Shown here: positions 1 to 5,282 of the stretch, piece after piece
Position numbering within the stretch: the stretch's first letter is position 1
How the letters are laid out: every line of letters starts with the position of its first letter
Assembly: GCA_028285285.1 (NCBI GenBank)
Contig: JANQPW010000804.1
Coordinates: 1-5,282 of the forward strand
Length of the DNA stretch: 5,282 nucleotides
Reading direction: 5' to 3'
Origin: Silvanigrellales bacterium
Lineage (GTDB): Bacteria; Bdellovibrionota_B; Oligoflexia; Silvanigrellales; Silvanigrellaceae
Notes under the pieces: model-generated
Told to the model about the DNA's origin: nothing
What the model saw: the letters and a program-made list of their open reading frames with translations, nothing else
Databases searched by the model: none
Made by a program: the position numbers and the translations under genes

Positions 1-111
1 CACGAGGGCCAACAGCAGCAGAACCACTCCCACACGCCTTCGGCGCTTCAATTTTCTCTTTTCCAGCAGGGCCAGCAGCAGCTCTTGTTTTTTTTGCCGT
101 GTGAGATTCAT
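1..111 (-). CDS. N-terminal part of an unidentified membrane-anchored protein
   Basis: ATG 111-109 begins 8 nt after the stop of the helical-repeat gene and the frame stays open to the window edge, giving 37 residues. Residues 1-26 are hydrophilic and strongly basic, with an amphipathic Leu-rich helix (QELLLALLE, 9-17) and then a dense Lys/Arg block (KRKLKRRRR, 18-26). Hydrophobic residues follow from V27 (VGVVLLLLALV) and run off the window. By the positive-inside rule this predicts a cytoplasmic N-terminus and a first membrane segment starting near residue 27; a signal peptide with a long n-region is the alternative. No good Shine-Dalgarno sits at ideal spacing: GGAGG is 16 nt upstream and only an A-rich GAAAAG lies closer. 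Translational coupling to the gene before it is therefore likely. Eight A in a row (codons 6-8) are noted separately. Function cannot be told from this fragment. Confidence 0.6.
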   Translation of the reverse strand, partial: MNLTRQKKQELLLALLEKRKLKRRRRVGVVLLLLALV

Positions 112-119
112 GCAGCTTT

Positions 120-2090
120 TCAGCGATCCTCCAGGGTCCAAACCAAATCCATTGTTTCTCCAGTGTTTGGCTCGTCAACACTCCTCTGACCCAGAACCCG
201 AAAACCAATGGGCCCAAAGACATCCGCTTCTAAAGGAACCTCCCTTTGAAAAGGCCAGGGTAACGATGATTCAGGAGGCAAACGAATGGCCCCGGCAGAA
301 AGCGCAGCATCGGCGCTCAAGTCGCGCTCGATGAGATTTGTCGACTCGGGAAACCCCGCCTCTATAGACTCAATCCTGGTTCGTGTTTCGTCGCTCATTC
401 TCAATTGGCGCCTCCGTGCATTTTGCGCCGTGCGCTCCAAAAGCACCAGAATGCCCCTCAACGTGCTCCTGTGACGTAACCTCACCTCGTACGACTGCCG
501 CTCGAGGTTTTCGACAAAATGAGCCAAAAGCCGTTGTGCCTGCGAAGGCTGGTTGCGAAGGAGCCCCGACATTTCCCTCAAAAAAAGACTCGCCTTTCCT
601 TGAGTATAGCTGCGAAACTTTCTGAGTTCAGCGCTCGCTCGCCCCCGACCAGCGCGGCTTTGCATGAGCAGATCAAATGCCTTGGCATCGAGCTGAAAAA
701 TCGCTGACCAAACCAACTCGCGCCACACAGGAGCATAGTGCTCCCGAGGAAGGACCTGACGAAGCACGCGAATCATCGATCCATCAACTTGATACTGAGA
801 CAAAATATAGGAAACCCACTGAAGGGAGTAGCTGGTGACTTTTTCCGTCTGACGCTCTGAATCTGCGGCTTGGCGCAGGGCAAACGCAAACGAACGAAGC
901 GCAGCTTCGATGCGATCACTCCTCTCGTGTTCCAAAGCCTGGTGGAAAGAAAAGTAACCTCGTTCGCGAAAGCCCGACGAGATGTCCAAAGAAAGAATAC
1001 TTCCCTTCAACGGCTCCTCATGAAGAGCACCGCGAAAGATGGACCGAGGGCCATCAAATCGCCCCAACACACGGGTCAAGAGAAGACCATCATCGGCCTG
1101 AAGAGAACGGTTCACAAGAGCAAAGAGAATGGCACGCTGCTTCTCAAGCGACAGTCGGGCCTCAAGCACGTCATAGACCCGAAGCGCCCGTTCGATCTCG
1201 ATCTGCTGCCACGCCGCGGCCGACAGCTGGAACAGATCCTCCTCAACCTGGAGTTGCTCTGCGCTGCGCCGACGCGTCCCACGCTTTTCTGGCGACCCAG
1301 ATGCACCTCTTTGTGAGCCGGCACGTTCTCTCTCCTCAGCTTCCTGACGTTCTTGCCAGGTCCAAAGATCAACAAGCCGCGCATCAACAATCTCCTTGCC
1401 ACGAACTTGTTTTTCATTCAAAGTTCGGCGCCCTTCTCTTAGGGTTTCAATCAAAGACTGGCTCAGCGCCATCCGCCTCTCTCTGCCACGGGATTTCGCG
1501 AGAGAGGTGTAGGGAATGGGCATCAAGTCATGCGCTCCGCATGTTCCAGATTTGATTTTCAAATGCTTCAGTTCCGAGAGTGCGGGCAGAGAATCAAAGC
1601 GTAGCTCTCGTGCTTGCCGCCCCCGTTCAAAGGAACGAAGCCCCCCAAAAAAAGGGGGCTTTCGCGGAGCTCTTCGCCTGTAAGTTCTCAGGATGTGATT
1701 GTGAACTGCAATGGGCCAGAGACCGGCAGCACCCTCATCTTGACCCAATTCTGTGGGGCAAGCACCCACTTCTCCAACCAATCCCCATGCCAAAGAGCGA
1801 AACTCCGATGAGAAGGCCAAAAGACGTGAGCTGACATTCTCCCCTTTGGGAGCAGCTATGAGATGCCTGTGGGCGTACCAAGCTCGAAGCACATCTGTGA
1901 AGCGCCGCTCGTTGAAGCTTCGGGCACCATGCATCAGAAGCTCCTGGGCCAGTTTGGGATGGGACTCTCGTGAGGTTGGCTCAGCACTGGCTACTGGCCG
2001 AGGCAAAACAGCCTCCCCAAAAGCCCAAAGGACAACCAAAGAAACAACCGTGCTCGGGGCCAAACGGCGCCCCAAAAGTTCACAAAGCAT
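120..2090 (-). CDS. Predicted secreted helical-repeat (TPR-like) protein, 656 aa, function unknown
   Basis: The start chosen is ATG 2090, which overlaps the end of the barrel gene by 11 nt. A weak GGGA lies 7 nt upstream; the TTG at 2096 would leave only 1 nt from it. Residues 1-36 are a signal peptide: R8-R9, hydrophobic core about 13-29, cleavage after A34-S35-A36. The mature protein is largely helical and rich in Arg. TPR-like helix pairs are seen near 48-81 (Gly57, Arg63, Phe64, Ala70) and 380-432 (ALEHER, then AALRSFAFAL), with further probable solenoid helices at 285-345 and 440-560, but no strict TPR consensus runs through it. A highly charged low-complexity segment at about 245-280 splits the protein. 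C111 and C184 are the only cysteines in the mature chain and could pair. The last 60 residues are Pro-rich and lose the helical pattern (SSLPWPF onward), suggesting a small separate C-terminal domain. A periplasmic scaffold or binding partner for the neighbouring envelope proteins is inference. A homopolymer cluster lies at codons 144-151. Confidence 0.8.
   Translation of the reverse strand: MLCELLGRRLAPSTVVSLVVLWAFGEAVLPRPVASAEPTSRESHPKLAQELLMHGARSFNERRFTDVLRAWYAHRHLIAAPKGENVSSRLLAFSSEFRSLAWGLVGEVGACPTELGQDEGAAGLWPIAVHNHILRTYRRRAPRKPPFFGGLRSFERGRQARELRFDSLPALSELKHLKIKSGTCGAHDLMPIPYTSLAKSRGRERRMALSQSLIETLREGRRTLNEKQVRGKEIVDARLVDLWTWQERQEAEERERAGSQRGASGSPEKRGTRRRSAEQLQVEEDLFQLSAAAWQQIEIERALRVYDVLEARLSLEKQRAILFALVNRSLQADDGLLLTRVLGRFDGPRSIFRGALHEEPLKGSILSLDISSGFRERGYFSFHQALEHERSDRIEAALRSFAFALRQAADSERQTEKVTSYSLQWVSYILSQYQVDGSMIRVLRQVLPREHYAPVWRELVWSAIFQLDAKAFDLLMQSRAGRGRASAELRKFRSYTQGKASLFLREMSGLLRNQPSQAQRLLAHFVENLERQSYEVRLRHRSTLRGILVLLERTAQNARRRQLRMSDETRTRIESIEAGFPESTNLIERDLSADAALSAGAIRLPPESSLPWPFQREVPLEADVFGPIGFRVLGQRSVDEPNTGETMDLVWTLEDR
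1638..1661 (-). repeat. Homopolymer cluster C5-T7-G6 forming an inverted repeat inside the helical-repeat gene
   Basis: On the coding strand AAGCCCCC and GGGGGCTT are perfect 8-nt inverted arms around an 8-nt loop (seven T plus one G). The codons are AAG CCC CCT TTT TTT GGG GGG CTT, residues 144-151. T TTT TTT is in the phase of a -1 slippery heptamer. A hairpin with T only in its loop is not an intrinsic terminator. Function, if any, is unknown. Confidence 0.45.
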
Positions 2091-2970
2091 AGCCAAGTCC
2101 CAAGCTCATTTCCCACCACCACCCCAGGTTCTGACTGCTGTCAGTGGAAGGAAGAGCAGCGAGAAACCCTGGCGAAAGAGAAAAACCTGAGACGTGAAAC
2201 ACATGACCACGAAAACCCAAGAGGAACTCACGGCGACTCGTGGCAATTTTCATTCCCGGCAAACGACTGTCACGAAGGTTTTGTTGTTGCTTTCCCGACA
2301 AATCGGTTCCTAAAAAAACGGAGGTCAGGACATCTTCCACAGCATGATCGCGGTACATCCCCGGGTAGTAAGCCGAGCGGATTCTCAGCTGCAACGACAA
2401 CATCAACTGAGCAGCGGGAAGCAATGACAAGGCGTTGTTTGCTAAGCCCTCCGCAAGCGGGAGCTCAGCAAAAGCACCATATTCTATCCGAGAGATCCGA
2501 CCCACCTGCCTCACGGGGGTTTCCTCCAAAATGGCATTTGATGCGGTGCTCTCGGTCGAAACATAGGCCAGATCCGCCCCCGCCAAGAAGCTGGCCAATG
2601 GCAAGCCCACAGTCAGACCGAAGCGAGTGCTTTCAAAGTTGTTGAGCTCAAGCGGTTGCCCCAACTCCACAACAAAATGCACAGCCGCATTGCGCCACAA
2701 AAAGGCGCTCTCTAGATAAGACGCTGCAATCACATCACCCAAAACACTGGGAAAGGGGCGCTCCCCGGCTTCACTCAAAGAGTTCCAGTCTTCAGGAAGG
2801 GTGCCCTCAACCGCCTCGCCCAGCTGTTGAGCGGCGGGAGAGGCAGCCTCTTCTGGCTGAGCCCGTGCGAAATCCGATAGCGGGCCGAACCAACCCCCGG
2901 AGGCCGTCCCAAGAACCCACCCCAAAGCGGCTACTCGACAGGTTCTACGGATCGAGAGGAGCAGACTCAC
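2080..2970 (-). CDS. Predicted secreted outer-membrane beta-barrel protein, 296 aa
   Basis: I start this gene at GTG 2970. A longer reading from ATG 3075 would overlap the lipoprotein gene by 131 nt and put the signal-like segment far inside the protein. From GTG the first 37 residues form a signal peptide: basic patch R8-R9-T-C-R12, hydrophobic core about 13-28, cleavage expected after A35-R36-A37. The double Arg is not a good Tat motif, so Sec export is assumed. Residues 38-70 are an acidic, Ala-rich linker. From about 90 on, short stretches alternate hydrophobic and polar residues with turns between, as in barrel strands: near 95-103, 115-123, 131-139, 158-169, 186-198, 246-257, 262-271 and 282-296. 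The last strand holds three Trp in a row (284-286) and ends GLGYAL, with an aromatic at the third-last position, loosely like a BAM assembly signal though the final residue is Leu. There is no cysteine after the signal peptide. The family is unknown to me; small deltaproteobacterial outer-membrane barrel proteins are the nearest general comparison. It overlaps the next gene by 11 nt. Confidence 0.75.
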   Translation of the reverse strand: MSLLLSIRRTCRVAALGWVLGTASGGWFGPLSDFARAQPEEAASPAAQQLGEAVEGTLPEDWNSLSEAGERPFPSVLGDVIAASYLESAFLWRNAAVHFVVELGQPLELNNFESTRFGLTVGLPLASFLAGADLAYVSTESTASNAILEETPVRQVGRISRIEYGAFAELPLAEGLANNALSLLPAAQLMLSLQLRIRSAYYPGMYRDHAVEDVLTSVFLGTDLSGKQQQNLRDSRLPGMKIATSRREFLLGFRGHVFHVSGFSLSPGFLAALPSTDSSQNLGWWWEMSLGLGYAL

Positions 2971-5011
2971 TGCCAAACCCTCCTGTGGGATACTTTGGCC
3001 GATAGCAACGATTCGCATAGCCAATATCAAACGCAACAGAAATGTTGTAAACACCCGCAGAATCAAAGGTGGCATGATCGCAAAACCGAGCGCACTTCAG
3101 CAGAACATCTCCCACTGCGAAGGAATCGAGAGTCCAAATCTCCGATCCGTACTGGTCTCCCTCAACACGGTCGATGCCAAATGGCACGCTTCCGCCAAAG
3201 GCACGCACCCGCCCCGAAACAACCGTTTCGTATTGGAAGGAAAAGAGAAAGGGAAAATCCCAGAGGAGCCCCAAATCGTAGTTCGAAAACTGATACTGTC
3301 TGTGAATGTCGGGCAAACTCGACAAGGGAAGCACACTGTCAGGCTCAAACAGACCCGACTGATCTCCTTCTGGAGCCACGGCATCTTTTTGCAAGCGAAA
3401 TGCCAAAGGTGATTGTGGAGCCAGATCGGCGCAGTAAGAAAAGCGCTGCTCCGCAGATGTGCTCAGCACTTCTCCATCAAAAAAAGTGGCCACGGCAAAC
3501 TGACCTACCTCAATGGTTTCCGTTTCTGGGGTGGCCAACGGCGCCCGCACCCAAATTTGCTGCATGGTTCCCGCGTTGCGCACACCAAAATCTCTGATGA
3601 AGTCAAGGTAAACCGATCGTTCTGCAAAAATAGGCACGACACCGAGGTCTACTGCCCCCAAAGTCACCCCAATATTGGGAAGAACGGGACACACTTGCTG
3701 AGACTCATTGCTTTGTTCTCCCGCATCTCTCTCTTCTTCTGTGAGAGGACGAATAGGGCACCAAAGAACCCTCCTCCCGAGGTTTTCAGGAAGTTTGGCG
3801 TTGCTATAACTATCAAAAACATAGGCTCCAACCCCCCGTGGGCTGCTTTTCGAGCTCTCAAACTCAAAGGTATCCTCGAGAGCCTGCTGCAGCGCCTGGT
3901 GCCACACGCTGTTGGGGTTGGGCTCATCGTGATGAAAGGCAATCAACAACGAAAGATCTTGACCCGCACCACGCTCTCGGTCAAGGGCAGCATTAAAGGT
4001 TGAACTCATACGGGTCGTGAGGGTGGGAAGATCGATTCTGTCGAGGCACACGTCTGGTTCACGATCCATGAGCAGTCGCTGGGTCTGCATGTCGAGGTGG
4101 TCCGATGAAATGGTGCGACCACAGGGAGACAGCAAAAACTTCAACTGATTGGTTTCTCGAACTGTTGTGGAGAGAGATCCAAATCCTGTTTCCGTTTCAG
4201 GGTTTTTGAGAGCGAGCACCCGCCCCGGAATGTCGCCGGCCGCACTCGTGAGCACCGCAGGGGCGCAGGCCAGAGCTGCGGCTGAGCCCTCTGTTGGCAG
4301 TGCTTCTTCAGCCCATTTGGCGGGCTCCTGAGTGCTCAGCTCCACCTGCGAGAAGGGAACAAAGTCGCTCGGACAGGGAATCTGCGAGAACGAATAGGAA
4401 AAACCATAGGGGTTCACCGGTCGAGCCGAAACCTCCTCATTAAATCTCGGCCCGTAGCTTTGGTTGCCAACCCGAAACTCCCGCTTCAAACCAAGTTCCC
4501 GAACCGTCTCATTGAGAATTCCTGGAATCTGATGCCGCAGCCGCCACTGCACGACCACATTCTTTTCGTCGAAAACCCCATAGAGTGTTGCGCTCAGATC
4601 GGAAACAGCACCTGTTGACTCCACGGTCTGGAAAGAGAATGGAATGGGGTCGGTCAGCCGGCCCGCCTCTGTGTAGCGCACCCGCAGTTCCACCTCGAGT
4701 GCCCGTTTGGTCACAGCAAGGCTCTGGCTGCCGCAAATGTGGTTCGTGCCACAATTAACGGGTAAGTGGGTGTGCACGGAGTTTTGAGTGTCTACCCGCA
4801 CGAATCCAGACTCCCCATCATCAGTGCGGTAGTTCACTTCAATCCGAGCATCGTCTTCAAAACCATCTTCAATGCTCACGTTGTAGAACAGGAAGAGTGT
4901 TTGCTCTCGCTCAAACCACGCGCCAACGGCTATGTCGGCTGTGGGAAAAAAGCGCTGAAGGGGAACCTTGCTGCAACCACACAAAGCTAACAAAATGATG
5001 AAAAGAAACAA
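2945..5011 (-). CDS. Large predicted lipoprotein of unknown function, 688 aa, cysteine-rich
   Basis: Not recognised as a named family. The N-terminus MFLFIILLALCGCSK gives a very short hydrophobic signal with lipobox L10-C11-G12-C13, so the mature protein should begin with lipidated C13; residues S14-K15 do not suggest an Asp inner-membrane retention signal, so an outer-membrane location is likely. The signal has no Lys or Arg before its hydrophobic core, which is unusual. The start is TTG, forced by an in-frame TGA two codons upstream. The mature chain is mostly alternating polar and hydrophobic stretches that look like beta-sandwich domains (for example about 25-130, 135-215 and 570-670). 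A possible mixed alpha/beta section lies near 350-420, with a hydrophobic strand (LSLLIAF), an amphipathic helix (WHQALQQALEDTF) and another strand (VGAYVFD). Twelve cysteines follow C13 (87, 93, 213, 249, 297, 322, 418, 441, 527, 640, 644, 669), an even number compatible with disulfides. No catalytic motif was seen. Its 3' end overlaps the next gene by 26 nt. A surface or periplasmic structural or binding role is inference. Confidence 0.85.
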   Translation of the reverse strand: MFLFIILLALCGCSKVPLQRFFPTADIAVGAWFEREQTLFLFYNVSIEDGFEDDARIEVNYRTDDGESGFVRVDTQNSVHTHLPVNCGTNHICGSQSLAVTKRALEVELRVRYTEAGRLTDPIPFSFQTVESTGAVSDLSATLYGVFDEKNVVVQWRLRHQIPGILNETVRELGLKREFRVGNQSYGPRFNEEVSARPVNPYGFSYSFSQIPCPSDFVPFSQVELSTQEPAKWAEEALPTEGSAAALACAPAVLTSAAGDIPGRVLALKNPETETGFGSLSTTVRETNQLKFLLSPCGRTISSDHLDMQTQRLLMDREPDVCLDRIDLPTLTTRMSSTFNAALDRERGAGQDLSLLIAFHHDEPNPNSVWHQALQQALEDTFEFESSKSSPRGVGAYVFDSYSNAKLPENLGRRVLWCPIRPLTEEERDAGEQSNESQQVCPVLPNIGVTLGAVDLGVVPIFAERSVYLDFIRDFGVRNAGTMQQIWVRAPLATPETETIEVGQFAVATFFDGEVLSTSAEQRFSYCADLAPQSPLAFRLQKDAVAPEGDQSGLFEPDSVLPLSSLPDIHRQYQFSNYDLGLLWDFPFLFSFQYETVVSGRVRAFGGSVPFGIDRVEGDQYGSEIWTLDSFAVGDVLLKCARFCDHATFDSAGVYNISVAFDIGYANRCYRPKYPTGGFGSESAPLDP
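2979..2983 (-). promoter_or_regulatory. Strong Shine-Dalgarno that sets the start of the barrel gene
   Basis: GGAGG lies 8 nt before GTG 2970-2968, inside the last codons of the lipoprotein gene (Thr-Gly-Gly). Its strength and spacing choose this GTG over the in-frame ATGs at 3075 and 3018 and over the TTG at 2976, which is only 2 nt downstream of it. Confidence 0.7.
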
Positions 5012-5021
5012 AACTCAGCCG

Positions 5022-5027
5022 CCTTCT
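5022..5027 (-). promoter_or_regulatory. Ribosome binding site of the lipoprotein gene
   Basis: AGAAGG sits directly after the TGA of the upstream gene, 10 nt before the TTG at 5011-5009. It supports the TTG start: the only in-frame codon between a TGA (5017-5015) and this TTG is GTT, so no ATG or GTG is available upstream. Confidence 0.55.
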
Positions 5028-5282
5028 TCAGTGCCGCAACCCGGCAAGAAGCTTGTCTCTCAGACCTTGCCAAAAGTCTTGGGTTTCGTTTTCCTTCCGC
5101 CGCTGTGAACGTTCCACACTTGCCAGATAGGTTTCCGGAAGGCCCTGCAGCAGCGCATCGGCCTGCGAAGGGGGTAATGTGCGCACCCAAGCCTTGCACT
5201 CTTCGGGGCTCAGCTGCAGCATCACCTCCCGTCGAGCAGGTGGATCCAGGGTCAAGAGCCGCGCAGGTGTGACACAGTCTTC
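5028..5282 (-). CDS. C-terminal part of an unidentified protein with 12-residue Leu-Pro helical repeats (MgtE-N/FliG-like)
   Basis: The reading frame is open to the window edge and ends at TGA 5030-5028, giving 84 visible residues; the true start lies beyond 5282. A TTG at 5255 could be called as a start, but nine further in-frame codons precede it without a stop, so I treat the gene as truncated by the window. Residues 12-59 form four units of exactly 12 residues, each beginning Leu-x-Pro or Leu-Pro (L12, L24, L36, L48), followed by a charged helix tail of about 25 residues with several Lys and Arg (SQRRKENE, then DFWQGLRDKLLAGLRH). Leu-Pro helices at this spacing are typical of the MgtE N-terminal domain and related FliG-type superhelical folds, which are cytoplasmic; that assignment is inference from periodicity. 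No membrane segment is visible in this part. It ends 16 nt before the lipoprotein gene and probably shares its transcript. Function unknown. Confidence 0.75.
   Translation of the reverse strand, partial: EDCVTPARLLTLDPPARREVMLQLSPEECKAWVRTLPPSQADALLQGLPETYLASVERSQRRKENETQDFWQGLRDKLLAGLRH
5106..5249 (-). repeat. Four tandem 12-residue Leu-Pro repeats in the protein
   Basis: The units start LDPPARREVMLQ, LSPEECKAWVRT, LPPSQADALLQG and LPETYLASVERS. The Leu and the nearby Pro are kept at every 12th residue and hydrophobic residues fall around positions 8-10 of each unit, as expected for short helices stacked into a superhelix. The repeat is at protein level; the DNA copies have diverged. Confidence 0.6.

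Noticed and set aside
1..100. CAG/CTG-rich stretch as a triplet repeat
   Set aside because: It is explained by Leu codons of the amphipathic helix and the hydrophobic segment in the partial last gene; the repeats are short and interrupted.
1638..1661. Intrinsic terminator on either strand
   Set aside because: The hairpin lies within a coding frame, and the T/A run is in the loop and not after the stem, so it does not fit an intrinsic terminator.
2971..3075. Upstream extension of the barrel gene to ATG 3075 or ATG 3018
   Set aside because: It would overlap the lipoprotein gene by 74-131 nt, lacks the strong Shine-Dalgarno seen before GTG 2970, and hides the signal peptide inside the protein.
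2968..3075. Tat signal in the barrel protein because of the double Arg
   Set aside because: The residues after the Arg pair (Thr-Cys-Arg-Val) do not match the Phe-Leu-Lys part of the Tat consensus, so Sec export is the simpler reading.
2995..3597. 200-residue plus-strand open frame, with similar ones at 3413-4003, 870-1316 and 1753-2190
   Set aside because: They lie antisense to the long minus-strand genes, have no convincing ribosome binding site or domain, are rich in Lys, Arg, Pro and Ser in a way typical of antisense translation, and overlap one another.
4995..5108. Short plus-strand frame starting ATG-ATG with a Lys-rich N-terminus (37 codons)
   Set aside because: It runs antisense across the junction of two minus-strand genes, has no ribosome binding site I can see, and its sequence looks like the complement of their coding regions.
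4987..5199. 70-residue minus-strand frame across the first gene junction, and other minus-strand frames at 1112-1417, 3097-3384, 3664-3942 and 4509-4754
   Set aside because: They are out of frame with the longer genes on the same strand, and those genes have better starts, export signals and fold-like patterns.

Overview
The window is a compact, single-direction cluster on the minus strand, read from position 5282 down to 1. It holds five adjacent protein genes. Three are complete, and one is cut at each window edge. Gaps are 16 and 8 nt and overlaps 26 and 11 nt, so the set looks like one operon whose promoter and terminator lie outside the window. I see no RNA gene, mobile element, CRISPR array, attachment site or free-standing promoter, and no stretch above 30 nt without a gene.

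In transcription order: (1) 5282-5028, the C-terminal 84 residues of an unidentified protein with four 12-residue Leu-Pro helical repeats reminiscent of the MgtE N-terminal or FliG-type superhelix; (2) 5011-2945, a 688-residue predicted lipoprotein with a TTG start, a short uncharged signal peptide and 12 cysteines after the lipidated one; (3) 2970-2080, a 296-residue secreted protein that ends in probable beta-barrel strands and is best started at a GTG behind a strong Shine-Dalgarno; (4) 2090-120, a 656-residue secreted, mostly helical, Arg-rich protein with TPR-like stretches; (5) 111-1, the first 37 residues of a protein with a very basic cytoplasmic-looking N-terminus followed by a hydrophobic segment.

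The organism is a diderm (Gram-negative) bacterium, since a lipoprotein and a probable outer-membrane barrel are encoded together. Moderate GC, TTG/GTG starts and large unfamiliar envelope proteins would fit the former Deltaproteobacteria (Myxococcota, Bdellovibrionota and relatives). That placement is inference only.

I recognise none of the proteins as a named gene, so no symbols are given. The most economical reading is an envelope assembly of unknown job: a surface or periplasmic lipoprotein, an outer-membrane barrel, a periplasmic helical scaffold and a membrane-anchored partner, made in fixed order from one message. The best evidence for joint function is the tight overlaps and the fact that genes 2 to 5 all carry export or membrane signals.
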